Source: Capitulum mitella
Taxonomy: Eukaryota > Arthropoda > Thecostraca > Pollicipedomorpha > Pollicipedidae
NCBI GenBank assembly: GCA_030062745.1
Contig: CP099841.1
Location: 21,951,398-22,015,397, forward strand
Direction of reading: 5' to 3'
DNA length: 64,000 bases
Both the position numbers and the translations under genes were made by a program. Positions 1 through 10,146 of the stretch are shown piece by piece. Positions within the stretch are counted from its first letter, which is position 1. Each line of letters starts with the position of its first letter. The notes beneath the pieces are model-generated. The model searched no databases and was not told the origin of the DNA. It saw only the letters and a program-made list of their open reading frames with translations.

Positions 1-473
1 ACCTTAACCGAAAATACTCCAAAAGATGCGTGTAGCGCCCTCATTTACACTCAAGCTATCCGTGTTGCTCGAAATCTGATCTGTAGAAGATGAAAAAAAT
101 GTCTCCAAAGGTCAATGATCTGACATGGCGTCGACCCGAAATCCTCACTCAAGACGCCAGATGAATGGAAATTGTCTTATTCCACGTTTTAACCCCCAAA
201 CAAATACCGTTTCTCCTTCCGTTGGAAAAGTCGTACGGAATGTCCTGTGCGGGCCGAGAAAGTGTCCAAAGTTGACCTTCTTGGCCCTATTTGACCCCGA
301 ATATATTGCCCTAGGGTCATGAAAATTCTACACAACATAAATTGTTATAGTCCCACCCTTTCAATAAAATTTCGTGTTTCTAGCTCTTTCCGTTGCCGAG
401 ATCGGAGGGGGCACTTTTGCGCCCCCTTTCCAGTGCTCGTTAGCACGAAATCCCCTTCCACTGCGCGGGTTAA
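1..473 (-). mobile_element. TTAA-bounded non-autonomous element, family 2 (cut by window edge)
   Basis: On the minus strand the element begins at TTAA (470-473) followed by CCCGCGCAGTGGAAGGGG. It then reads through a G-rich block, a stretch like 'cacttttgcgcccc' in reverse, and AGGTCA-type half-sites. The same order of blocks is seen at 30320-30700 and 52986-53400, so this is a dispersed repeat and not a gene. The left part runs off the window. No transposase is encoded. The TTAA edge next to CCC resembles piggyBac-type ends, which is an inference from termini only. Confidence 0.6.
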
Positions 474-907
474 AATGCTACATTTGCCGGAAAATGCACT
501 TTGTTATTCTGTTAGCCTTTTCTATATTTTTCATTACTTAATGCACACACACTGCCGTGTACAAAGGGGTTGTTCGTTCCAAGAAGAAGCGCGGCCTAGG
601 CTCTTTACAGGAAATTTATATTGTTTTATATTATATTATATTACAGGGATGTCATCCTGAGATTAATTAAGATGTCGGTGAGCGAAGCTGGCCCTCGTTC
701 GTTTGGTTTCCTCTTCTCATGGGCGTGGTGTTTGGTATTCCCGTGGAACATCTCACACGGGTTGGTCCAATAGAGAATTTAACTGGCAGATGCAACTGAA
801 CATATATGCTATAATGAATTCGTTAAGCACAGGCAGAAACTGGGACGAAATGGAGTATGTTGTCTGTTTGCCGTCCTGTTTCATCTATGTGGCTTTTCAA
901 TCGTCCC
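474..907. other. unassigned AT-rich spacer
   Basis: I see no gene here. It holds a short run of TATAT-type sequence near 620-640 and otherwise ordinary non-coding sequence between a mobile element and a minisatellite. Confidence 0.4.
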
Positions 908-1044
908 TCTAGTCTGCTGGCTGTCCTGTCTTGTCTGTCTGGTCTGTTAACTATTCTGTCTGGTCTGCTTGCTGTCCTGTCTGGTCTGCTCGCTGTTATG
1001 TCTGGTCTGTCGGTTGTCCTGATTGGTCCATTGACCATTGTCTG
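908..1044. repeat. 21-bp minisatellite, array 1
   Basis: Units of 21 bp begin with TGTCTGGTCTG at 936, 957, 978 and 999, with more degenerate units on each side. Because 21 is a multiple of three, several frames stay open and give false 7-residue repeat peptides on both strands. The same unit recurs at about 6400-6640. Confidence 0.85.
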
Positions 1045-1256
1045 TCTTGCGAAGCTTATTTGCTGCTTTGCACTGTTTTGGTGCCTTGTTGCCAAAACAT
1101 CTGCCTTGGCAGCTGCCTTCTGATGCCAGCTGAGATCTCTGCGAAACTATGTCGACTGAAGAACGCCTGAACTATTTCTCTGATGCCAGAAACTGTTAGG
1201 AAACAAGTGTCGTGTTGGGATTTTAGATCCCGTCGCAAAGCATATATATATGCATA

Positions 1257-1574
1257 TATTGAAGACTAGGGCGTACTTTGCTTTTGTTAGCTTTTTATTT
1301 GTTTTTTCGATGTCTCGAACTATATGTTTTGCTTCATCATTCAGTTGGTGTAAAACTGAGCCGAATGAGCACATTTAGTATCACATTACTTTTGGTCGGT
1401 TTTATTTAACGTTTCGGATATAGCACTATCCATTTTCAAATTACAAAGCGACACTGCATTTTGATTACACTTAGGTTTCGAAATAAATCACATTACACGT
1501 TCGCTCCTCGGTTGCCACACTTTCGATATACACGCCACATCAACACAGTTCTGAACGGCCAAAAAACCCCATAC
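1257..1574 (-). repeat. Penelope-like element, left inverted arm (pLTR-like)
   Basis: Read on the minus strand, this arm is almost identical to 1873-2191 on the plus strand over about 318 bp; I noticed only a couple of mismatches. It contains a short open frame starting MCSFGSVLHQLNDEAKHIV and passing through DIEKTNKKLTKAKYALVFN, which resembles the N-terminal part of Penelope-like ORFs. It also has a hammerhead-like block at 1412-1440. Reading the minus strand, the endonuclease domain (1872 to 1602) is followed directly by this arm, which matches the partial tandem layout known for Penelope-like elements. Confidence 0.8.
1412..1440 (-). ncRNA. hammerhead-like ribozyme core (degenerate), left arm
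   Basis: This is the mirror copy of the block at 2009-2037, carried on the minus strand by the inverted arm. It has the same TTGAAAA box, GGATA/TATCC hairpin and GAAAC box. Confidence 0.4.
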
Positions 1575-1601
1575 CTGCTTTTGCCCGCATTTTCTGCAAA
1601 A

Positions 1602-1872
1602 TTATCCGAAGAGTTTCAGGGATACTCCGGCGTTTATTTGTTTGTTTAGTGCTGGGCTGAATTGTTTGATGTATAATGCTTCAAGGATATGGAGTTTGCG
1701 TCGGTCAGTTGTGGATGTGATGATTTCTGTGTTGTCTGTGAGCTGCTGTCTGGTGATGATGCTGCCGTGGGTAACCTGCATGTGTGTCTTTGGGGCTCCG
1801 TCTTGCAAGTGCATGGTGAGACGTCTCGAGAGTGTTGTTGTAGTCACACCAACGTAGTCTGAGTTGTTATGA
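1602..1872 (-). pseudogene. GIY-YIG endonuclease domain of a Penelope-like element
   Basis: The minus-strand frame reads SDYVGVTTTTLSRRLTMHLQ, then DGAPKTHMQVTHG, then RRKLHILEALYIKQFSPALN. In Penelope-like retroelements this is the C-terminal GIY-YIG nuclease, which nicks target DNA for reverse transcription: the YVG corresponds to the YIG part, the SRRL arginines follow it, and the E of LEALYIK is the likely metal-binding glutamate. The reverse transcriptase that should precede it is absent, because the inverted arm at 1873 starts immediately upstream. The piece is therefore a truncated copy and cannot move by itself. A telomeric or LINE origin is less likely, since LINEs of insects and vertebrates use other endonucleases. 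Identification rests on motif memory, not on a search. Confidence 0.8.
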
Positions 1873-2234
1873 AGTATAGGGTTTTTTGGCCGTTCAGAAC
1901 TGTGTTGATGTGGCGTGTATATCGAAAGTGTGGCTACCGAGGAGCGAACGTGTAATGTGATTTATTTCGAAACCTAAGTGTAATCAAAATGCAGTGTCGC
2001 TTTGTAATTTGAAAATGGATAGTGCTATATCCGAAACGTTAAATAAAACCGACCAAAAGTAATGTGATACTAAATGTGCTCATTCGGCTCAGTTTTACAC
2101 CAACTGAATGATGAAGCAAAACATATAGTTCGAGACATCGAAAAAACAAATAAAAAGCTAACAAAAGCAAAGTACGCCCTAGTCTTCAATAAAACTTGTG
2201 TCAAGGAAAATATTCTGCCCAAGTATACCAAAAT
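1873..2234 (+). repeat. Penelope-like element, right inverted arm with N-terminal ORF start
   Basis: This is the plus-strand mate of 1257-1574. The open frame starting at 2074 goes beyond the inverted repeat (which ends near 2191) and adds KTCVKENILPKYTKI, a motif typical of the region just before the reverse transcriptase in Penelope-like proteins. It then runs into AT microsatellite at about 2235, so the copy breaks off. A hammerhead-like block lies at 2009-2037. Confidence 0.75.
2009..2037 (+). ncRNA. hammerhead-like ribozyme core (degenerate), right arm
   Basis: The order is TTGAAAA, a small hairpin with stem GGATA/TATCC, then CCGAAACG. The hammerhead core is CUGANGA - stem II - GAAA, so this fits with two changes in the first box. 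Hammerhead motifs in the pLTRs of Penelope-like elements are established knowledge. Activity is doubtful given the changed first box and the weak stem II. Confidence 0.4.
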
Positions 2235-2450
2235 ATGCATATATATATATATATATGCATTATACACATACCATATACGTATATATGATATTTATAAATA
2301 TATATATATATATATATGTGCGTGTGTGTGTGTTTATACGCATTGTGTAATGTATATATGCTCGTTTTTCATTTTTCATTCATTCATATTTCATTTTTTA
2401 TTCATTCTTTAAATATATATATACATATATATGTATACATATACATATGT
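2235..2450. repeat. AT-rich microsatellite tract
   Basis: Long runs of alternating TA with a short (GT)n block near 2317-2332 and TATACA variants. It abuts the truncated Penelope-like arm. Confidence 0.85.
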
Positions 2451-2489
2451 ATGCAGCGGAAAGTTTTTGGTTGTACTGCTGGCAATCCC

Positions 2490-2592
2490 AGGCAGTTTAT
2501 TTGTTGTGAATTAGGACGTACAGCCTCTCGGTCCCAAACGTCTGCATCTTGAGTCAGTCTCGTATCACGTCGGGCGTCAGTCAGTCGTCTAC
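2490..2592 (-). mobile_element. SINE-like repeat, older copy
   Basis: The stretch TTAGGACGTACAGCCTCT...CGTCGGGCGTCAGTCAGTCGTCT matches 24004-24089, with several differences. The AC-rich tail of the younger copy corresponds here to a short decayed 'tttatttgttgtg'. The family is best read on the minus strand. No clear target duplication is visible. Confidence 0.6.
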
Positions 2593-2599
2593 AGTCTGG

Positions 2600-3440
2600 G
2601 ACAGAATGTCGCTCGGCTCCTGTCGTCCCAGGGCCGGCTCGGTCCCACCCCAGGCGACCCAGCGGATTAGCAGGTCACGGGTCACCGTGCCGCCGTTTTC
2701 CCGGGCTCGTCGACTGCCGACCACCTACAGTTCATCGGCCAAAATACTTCAGTTACAAAAACTTCGTTTCGCCGTTTGTCACTATAATTTGTCAATCCGT
2801 AATTGCTAACGTTGCAAAATTGGCTATTAGGCGGAAACATAAACAAGCGATTAAAAATTATTGGGCAGAAATTCCTGCGCAATGGAGGCAAGACACGAGC
2901 CGGTCCTTATCGGAAGAACCCACACCACTGGGCACGTTATCTGCGACGCGCTATGGTGGAACCGCTGCCAGACACGCAGACGGTGCGCGTGGTCGGGAAG
3001 ACGCTCGCCGCGCCGTCAGCGGCTGCCGCGTGAATCAATGCTCGGTGAGAATGCGCCGGCGCGCTCGATCGATTGCGTAAACGGTCAGCGCCAAATGGGT
3101 GGGCGAAGGAGCCAACTGTTAGGTGTCGGCGCCTTTGTGACCGGCGGCGGCCCGAACGTATGCAGTCAGGGCCGCATTAGGGCAACATAGCCGACGGTAA
3201 ATACCGTCATTTGTGCATTGCCACTCCCACAGAACACGGTTGATTTACGACCGGCGCGGGCGGCCCGCCCCGACATGCCACGGCTAATCGTGCTCAGGCG
3301 CGCGGCCGATCGTGGCGAGCCAGCCGAGTGACGCGGGCCGCTTCCCACGCCGTCGCGACCACTTTAGACGCCCCTCTGCCCTCTTCGCGACGCTCTAGCG
3401 CGCACTGGTCGGACTGCGGTTTGTCGGAAAACTTCTCTGG
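2600..3440. other. CpG-rich patch, no gene recognised
   Basis: Rich in CG, CGGC and GCGC. Several overlapping frames are open but none gives a recognisable protein. It could be a promoter-associated CpG-rich region or local GC-biased sequence. Confidence 0.4.
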
Positions 3441-4975
3441 GGAAAATTATCCGGGCGGATGATATTTATGCACAACTTTTTCGAGTATCACGGTAACTGA
3501 TTCTTTCACAAATGCAGCTGGCAATCAGGTTGTCGGATTGCGTCAGAAAATTTTCATCGGCGTCCTGCTTTTTAGCGATGTTATTTCATCGACAAAGTCT
3601 GCTTTCTATTGGCATCTAGCGCCAGGCCGAAGGATGGGCTCATCTTGTCCCTGTCAGCTGCGTGCCGTCAGCTGACGGTGAAAGACTTAGCGAGCGCGGT
3701 GTTTTTCCCAAGCGACGCGCGACATCATATATGGGGCCAGACTGAGAGCTATTGCATTCCAGTCTGACCAGACGAGGGATGCGCGGACAGGCGGAAATGT
3801 GGAGCAGCAAAATGCTACCTCAGCTGTTCACATATACCGCATTTCAGCTGAGCTTTACGGAAACAACGAATGCCCATTTCACCCTCCTAGAAGGGAGTGA
3901 TTTAATTTTCTTCATATTTTCAGATCTCACCTTCCTGTTGCCATCCTTCTGCTCCGGGCTGCATTTTCACTCAATGTCCCTCATCTCTCGTCCGTTTTCG
4001 TTTGCCCACTGCCTCGCGCCCGTGCCTCCGTCGTCAGGCCGGCTGCCGTCCGGGCGGGCCCGCTTCGGCGCCGTCCTCTGCGCCGCGGCCTGTTCACAGG
4101 CGGCCGGAAGCCGGACCAGCCTCTCAGTTAATCGGCCGGTCGGCTGGCGGCCTCGTCACGGCAGAGCGGACCGCTAATGCGGTCCCGGAGGCGGCTCCCA
4201 GGGGCGACCGGATAATGGGACAGGGAGCAGCGAGCCACACGTTCATCTGCCAACGGGATGAACCTACTCGTCCTGGTGTGAACTAGGAAATTTGGGGCCC
4301 CGGCCGAAACGTATCATAAAATTCGCATTGGCAGTCTTGCCCAGCATACGGGAAGTCATTGCGTCTCATATTTAGAAAAATGCTGCATACCAATGGAGCA
4401 GACATGAGGGGTAGGAAGTGTAATCATGCCCTGAAGTTTGCGTCCACGTCATCAGTGAACAGATATCTGTCTCCATTGATATCTGCGAACATCGGTCACT
4501 GCCTGCAGTTCCTGACAGTCGTAACCAACTTTGGAAATGGTCTGAAAAGAAGTGCCCGTCCCATTTGTTTGCATAGCAACCATTGATACCATCGACAATT
4601 CCAAGCAAATCAAGAAGCACGTTTTGGGCTACCATTGCTCGATATAGCTTGCGTCTTCGGAAAAACAACGTAATTTGATTTTTATACGGTTATCTTCCAT
4701 TTACAAGGTCATTTCTCATGAATGCCAGGCAATAAGTAGTTTTATTAGTCGCTAAAAGCTATCGTCATGGAATTACTGCTGACTAACTGCGAGCGGAAAG
4801 ACTCTCGGGACGTGATACGATCGAGGCGCGTTGTTGCGATCAACGTCGGATATCTCGGAAATGACACTGGGTCTCATGGCAGTAGGTCTTCCCAGCTGCC
4901 TTCTTTTCTTCTTCGCAAACTCCTCTGGATGTATTTCACTCACAGGGAGAACTGCACTGATTGATTTCCTGTCTA
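3441..4975. other. unassigned sequence with one small CpG-rich patch
   Basis: A CpG-rich patch lies at about 3990-4220. The rest has mixed composition. I recognise no exon, RNA gene or repeat. Confidence 0.35.
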
Positions 4976-5560
4976 AATTGGGTTGCCCGCCATCCGTGAG
5001 CCGGCCGGCAGTGACGGTGACTGAGCCGCCTGGAGGACGGCTCCGATGCCGGACTGATCCGCTGGGCCGCCGATCTCGGCGGACCGGATAACGTCTGTTT
5101 AACGCTCCGGCAGCGGCGCGCCGCCGGACATTGATCCCCGGGCCACTCGGCCGGCCGCGGCCCGACCCGCTGTGTATTCCGCGCCTGAGCCGGCCAGTGG
5201 CGGTGACTGTCCTCAGCGGGAAAGTCAGACGGCTGTCGACTTCCGGGCGGCGGTCGGCGGTCGGCGGCGGCGTCGACAGCTTGCCCGTCCCGGCGCGGCC
5301 CGGCGCCCGCCAGCCGCCGCCGCCCGGCCGGGCCCGCCGGCCGCCGCCGTGAATAAGTCAGCGCCGGGCGCGGGGCGATGGAGGGGACGTCAGACGGCGG
5401 CCGCCCCGCTCCGCCGGCCGGGACGTCTCGGAGCGCCGCCGCTCTGACGCCGGAGTCTCGGGAGACCGGGTCTCGGGGCGCAGCAGCCGGTCCAGCCCGG
5501 ACCCGATCGGTGGCAGACGCCGCTCCGGGACGGATGGCCGGCGACCCAGCAGACGACATG
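4976..5560. other. strong CpG-rich island
   Basis: Dense CGGCCGG and GCCGCCG sequence. A 207-residue minus-strand frame (4936-5559) is Arg/Pro/Ala-rich with no domain, as expected from chance in GC-rich DNA. A regulatory or first-exon role is possible but unsupported. Confidence 0.4.
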
Positions 5561-6000
5561 GCAGGGTGGCCTCAGGGTTTTCCACCGAACCTGCCGTCAG
5601 AGAGAGAGAGAGGGAGAGAATGACGCGATGGGGAAGAACAGCCTTGGTAAATGGTCTTATCGCCGTAATCTGCGACCAAGAGTCGCCATCTTTTTGATAA
5701 TGAAGTCAGGCAGAACACGGAACTGCTCTCTTGGCAGGCTGGCTCCAGAAAATGCCTAGGAACTTTCGTGATTATATCGGTGGACGACAACGTTGTGCCC
5801 ACGCGAGCGCGAATGCCTGCAAATTTGGATCGGCAAACCCGTTTTGCGAGAGCGACTCTATTTTGACCACGCTTGGCAGCGGCACTTCATCCGATCCACA
5901 GCCCCGATCTACGCGCGGGGCTGTTCTGTTACACGCAGAAAACAGGGATGCGCTCGACCCACAAGGCCCTTACCCAGGAGCAATGTGCACAGTTCTGGAG
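5561..6000. other. unassigned sequence with a short GA tract
   Basis: A short (GA)n run lies near 5598-5620. Nothing else recognisable. Confidence 0.35.
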
Positions 6001-6008
6001 TACCGAAC

Positions 6009-6090
6009 CGTTCCCACTGGCCCCGTTGATTTCGGCGTTCCGGCCGTTCCCACAGTTCCGGCAGTTCCTGCGGTTCCCACGAGTCCCCGA
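6009..6090. repeat. short repeat of about 9 bp (GTTCCNNCN)
   Basis: Repeats of GTTCCCACA/GTTCCGGCA type give a false peptide of VPTVPAVPAVPT on the plus strand. Confidence 0.6.
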
Positions 6091-6164
6091 TTGCGGCACG
6101 CACGACACTCGCCGCCCCCATTCGGCCTCAAGCCCGCCACCGTCTGCGTGTCTAGTCCCCAGGC

Positions 6165-6399
6165 CGCCATACTGTGTCGTGTCCGTCTGTTTGCCTGTCT
6201 GTCCGCGGCTGTTTGTCTGCGTGTCCGTCTTCCGTCTCTGTCCGTCTGTCTGCCTCTGTATATGTTTGCTTATATGATCCATACAGATGGCATAGACTGT
6301 ACAGATGCGTGGCGGTATGGCCGCCTGCACGTTGTCTGCCCCTCGGCTCTGTCTTTCTGTGAGCTGTTCTGTCTTGCCTCTTGTTTTGACATGCTGGCC
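6165..6399. repeat. TCTGTC-rich simple sequence
   Basis: Low-complexity CTGTCTGTCC sequence leading into the 21-bp array. No gene. Confidence 0.5.
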
Positions 6400-6640
6400 G
6401 CCTGTCCGGTCCATCTGGCCTCATGACTGCCCTGTCGTCGACTGTCCTGTTTGGTCGGCCGGTTGTCCTATCTGGCCTTTGGGCTGTCCTAACTCGTCTG
6501 TCTGATGTCCTCTTCGGTCTGCCGTCCGTCTGGTCTGCCGTGCATCCTGTCTGGTCTTCCGTTTGTCCTGTCTGGTCTGCCGTGCGTTCTGTGTGGTCTG
6601 CCGCCTGTCCTGTCTGGTCTACCGTCTGTCCTGTCCGGCC
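6400..6640. repeat. 21-bp minisatellite, array 2
   Basis: Clear 21-bp units start at 6548, 6569, 6590 and 6611 (TGTCTGGTCTGCCGT type), with degenerate units before them. The unit is related to that at 936-1040, about 5.5 kb away. Confidence 0.85.
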
Positions 6641-6903
6641 GGGCGTGCTGGGCTGGGTTCGGGCGGCGCCGCTCCGTGACGGAGCCGCCGTCGGCGGCCA
6701 TCCGCCCGGCCGGCGCCGGCTGCCTGTCTGCCGTCGGTCTGAGCGGCCGCGATAGCGCCCGCAGCCGTCGCGACCGGCTGGGCTAGACATTTCCGGAGGC
6801 GAGTCGACCGGCACGCGCCAGTCGGCGGTGGGCGTCAGACAGCCGGACGGTCCCTGCCCCAGCGCCGAGGCGAAACAGCCGGCCGATCTAGAGCACACTC
6901 AGA
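6641..6903. other. CpG-rich spacer between arrays
   Basis: GC-rich sequence with no recognised feature. Confidence 0.35.
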
Positions 6904-7119
6904 TGTTAGACAGCCGGCCGGCCTTCACTGCAGCGCGGATGCTACGCAGTCCGACAGCCTCCACTACAGACTCGACGTTAAACAGTCGGCCGGCTCCCAC
7001 CATAGATGCGATGTTAAACAGCAGGCCGGTCTCCATCACAGTGCGGATGTTAAACAGTCGGTCAGCGTCTCCTAAAGTTCTGTTGTTCAACAGCCGACCG
7101 TTGCTCAGTACAGCACGGG
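6904..7119. repeat. 36-bp minisatellite, six units
   Basis: Six units of 36 bp follow each other, most starting GTTAAACAG. The period is a multiple of three, so the plus strand reads as 12-residue repeats of the type MLNSRPVSITVR. The minus strand is also open. I treat this as a minisatellite, since no flanking coding sequence or splice context supports translation. Confidence 0.8.
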
Positions 7120-8190
7120 CCTGAAGAGCACCTCTGGTCCGGTCCCCGCCGCAGCTCCGCGGAAATCCTCGGCCGGTCTGCAGCGCAGCTCAGGTTCGAA
7201 ACAGACCCGCTGCTTCCGCCCAGGCTCAGAGCGAGCCAGGCTGGCCCGCACCATCGTCGGCTCCGCAAAGCGCTGCATGAAATATGAAGAGGCCGCGGGA
7301 CTGGCGACCGTGGCCCGATCCCAATCGTTCATCACTCGGACATTAATGTCACGGACCGCCCCCACCCTCGGCGCTCACGACGGGACGCGCCGGCCGCCGA
7401 CCGCCGACCGCCCCCTGGGGCAGGTAAACACCTCCGCCGCCGGCCGGATGGCGTGGTCGCCGCCGGCACCGGTCGATGCCCGCAGGCTACACTGTCGGCC
7501 AGAGTTGCGACAGGTCCTAATGTAATTAATGCTGGCCGGTCGGCGGCTGACGCGGCGGCGCGTCCGTCTGTCACCATCGCTCCGACCGGGGCCGACCGCC
7601 TCGTGACGCTCCGCACGGTGGCCCGTCAACGGGCGCGACACGGCCCGTGACGCCGGCTGTGACGCGTCCAGCGGTGCGCCTTGTAACTTGTCGCGTGACG
7701 TGGCGTGTCGCGTGGCGTTATGTCGCACGAGATACAAAAATGTGACTTCGGAATGGCTGGCTCGAGGCCGCTCCGTAAATCCAGAGAGATGTTGAACACA
7801 TGGATTTCGCCAGGCGTCGCACTAACATGCGCAGCATCTTAGTTAACATCTGAGTTACGTGATGGAAAACGAAATGTATTTGAAGTATAATTTTCAATGC
7901 GTATCGGAAATATGCTAACACATAAGTGTCCTGTTTGATACGGTCACGAGTACCAGGTAGGCTGGAAAGACTCGTGGAGCACTGTGTCCCCACGAGTACG
8001 AACTCTAACGTTGTCCACACAAGCTTGCTCCAAACACGGCGATGCCGTTTTTTTTCGCAGTGTGATGTATCTTCGCTGTCGTGGACTGACCGCAGTGACT
8101 TCCCCTAACACGATGTCACATTTTCTCTAGGACACGCCTCGTATATCCATTTGCCGTATGGGACAAACAAGCCCGTTTCTCTCTTTTCAG
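7120..8190. other. CpG-rich to unique sequence upstream of the dpr exon
   Basis: CpG-rich to about 7700, with 'gacgtggcgtgtcgcgtggcg' as local short repetition, then ordinary sequence. If the dpr-like gene has upstream exons, this is intronic. The first Ig domain (with its WxR-type core) was looked for by eye here and not found. Confidence 0.4.
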
Positions 8191-8318
8191 AGCCCTCTGT
8201 TGAAATCCTCGGCGGACCGGATCTCTACATCAACCGCGGCAGCAACGCCAACCTGACCTGCCTGATCAGGGGAGCGCACGAGAAGCCAGATAATGTCCGC
8301 TGGACGCACAACAGCAAG
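8191..8318 (+). CDS. dpr-like Ig protein, exon with first half of second Ig domain
   Basis: The exon encodes (x)PSVEILGGPDLYINRGSN, ANLTCLIRGAHEKPD and NVRWTHNSK. The ILGGPDLYI...G...NLTC block is characteristic of the second Ig domain of arthropod Dpr (defective proboscis extension response) proteins, cell-surface receptors that pair with DIPs in neuronal wiring. The Cys of NLTC is the B-strand half of the Ig disulphide, and the Trp of VRW is the core Trp. The acceptor TCTCTCTTTTCAG ends at 8190 and the donor AAG|GTATCG is at 8319. The exon enters in phase 1 and leaves in phase 0, which joins in frame to 9563. The real partner exon upstream is not in view. Confidence in the family is high; which dpr paralogue is unknown. 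Confidence 0.88.
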
Positions 8319-9562
8319 GTATCGTCGCGGCTCCTCCAGGTGGAAAGGCGACTGACTGCTGATATACAACCTAATGATGACCAGTGCTTACAGAGTCTCT
8401 CCTCGACGACTCTCTCTGTCAAGCCATCGCTTTCTCTCCTCTCCCCCTCTCTCGTGCTCTCTCATCTACTTATCTTCCTTTTCCTTCTCCAAACCTCTTT
8501 TCTCTTTCCTGACGATTCCACTGGCTGTAAAATGTCCATCGCCTCCCAAATAATACCCTCTCGTTCCCTTCCACTCTCCTCTCGAACGATGCGCTCTGGC
8601 TCCGAAATGCGTTCATCTTTTATCTGCGCCGAGTTGCGTTGATTGTGTTGACGCCGCGTCACGCCTCAGGCCTCCAATAAGGCAAACTTCTTCATCGCCA
8701 GCGCCTCGTCCAATCGCCAAACAAGCGAACCCCGGACGCAATTTTGGACCGACTGTGGAATTAGGGCCTGATTGATTTGTAAATATTAACGAGATACCAG
8801 GTTAGTTGCAGGTGGTCATGAAGCTTTGCCCCACAAAGCTGAGCTATGTTGATAACAGGGCTCAGACAGCTTGGGTTATGGTAGCGTTGGCTATTGAAGT
8901 CAGCCGCCTGTGTCGGCAAAAAATGCCCACAAATGACAACCAAATGACAACTCCGATAGTTTCGCGCGTAACTTTGATAACACAGCATAACTCATGATAT
9001 CCTCTTCCATCATGAGTCGAAGCGCAAAACAGTTTTGCAACGCAACCTTTGGTCGAAAAAGATGGTTGTAATGGAAAAAGATATTCAAAGCCTATAATCG
9101 AGGACGCAGCCAGGATTTTCTTAAAGGGGGCCTGAGCTCAGTGTGAACTAAAATCATACGAAAATCGCCTGCCGGGAAGACGACGTGCAATGGTTTCCGC
9201 AAAAACTGCGGGGCTTAGGGGAAGTCCGCCCCCCCCCCCCGGCTGCACCTGTGCCTATAATGACACCGGCCGTTTTTATCGCAATGGTTTTCTTTTAGTC
9301 CCAGCGCCCCACTCGCTTGACCTGCTGCAAAACTACCAGGGGTTGGTTTTCTACGGACTACTAGTTCAAGGGTCTGGTGAAGCTTGATCCCCACCCGAGG
9401 CGTCTGTCATAGGGATGGTATCGTGATACTAAAGTACGCTCAGCATGTGCAGTTTCAGCCATCACGACCACGCCGCCGACTCAGGATCTGGTTCATTTTG
9501 ACCCCTGGCTTCAACTGCTGGTGCGGTTTTACCGGACACTGAGGTTCTCTCACGTCCGGCAG
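8319..9562 (+). other. intron of the dpr-like gene
   Basis: It runs from GTATCG to CCGGCAG. It contains a pyrimidine-rich stretch (about 8395-8525) and a poly-C run at 9229-9240. The intron splits the Ig domain between the C and C' strands. Confidence 0.7.
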
Positions 9563-9734
9563 CTGGTGGAGTTTGACCCGTCCCGGAGCGGGGTCCGGGT
9601 CAAAACACTGCACGCGCCCCACCGCACCGTCAGCTACTTCAGCATAGAGCGGGCGCTACTATCCGACTCCGGCGAGTACTTCTGCGACCCGGACGGCCTG
9701 GCCCAGGCCAAGGTCATGGTCCACGTGTTGAGCG
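9563..9734 (+). CDS. dpr-like Ig protein, exon with second half of second Ig domain
   Basis: Translation in the frame set by the previous exon is LVEFDPSRSGVRVKT, LHAPHRTVSYFSIERAL, LSDSGEYFCDPDG and LAQAKVMVHVLSG. DSGEYFC holds the F-strand Cys that pairs with NLTC, and the VHVLxG ending is the usual end of the Dpr second Ig domain. The acceptor (TTCTCTCACGTCCGGCAG) ends at 9562; the donor AGCG|GTGAGT is at 9735, leaving phase 1 with the Gly codon split. The following exon, expected to encode a short stalk and a GPI or membrane anchor, was not recognised downstream. One oddity is CDPD where Dpr proteins commonly have C-x-PSN. Confidence 0.88.
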
Positions 9735-10092
9735 GTGAGTTTTGAACAGATAAATAGATAGCATTTAATTCTTTGGGAATTTTTCCCTTCCTTTGAAGAC
9801 AGAAATATAGCAGTTTTGTGTAAAAAACGCAGTTGTGAAACATACACAGGCGATTTTGCATCTTCGGTATTTATATCACAGTTGCAAAATTTCTCAAAAT
9901 GCCAGCCCCGGCTCCGGCTGCAGCCCCGACATAGATCTTTTGGAACACGCTGGGACACGGCATGACCTGATATGGAAACGGCTGGTCACCGCCCAGCATT
10001 TTTAATGTCCATATTTATATTATGCGTATTTTGTGAATTTACAAGAATTCGGACCTTTAAATTTGCCATAACGTAAGCACATCTGCCCATCA
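9735..10092 (+). other. start of the next intron of the dpr-like gene
   Basis: It opens with the GTGAGT donor and then carries AT-rich sequence. No exon is recognised. Confidence 0.5.
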
Positions 10093-10128
10093 ATGCCCAC
10101 AAGAAGCTTACAGTCTTCTTGTGGGCAT
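10093..10128. repeat. perfect 14-bp stem hairpin
   Basis: ATGCCCACAAGAAG (10093-10106) pairs exactly with 10115-10128 across an 8-nt loop. It sits at the edge of Penelope-like sequence, and part of it is repeated in inverted form near 10660-10715. Confidence 0.75.
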
Positions 10129-10146
10129 GTGAACTTGTACACTAAC

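Noticed and set aside
4936-5559. 207-residue minus-strand open frame
   Set aside because: Low-complexity translation of a CpG-rich island with no domain.
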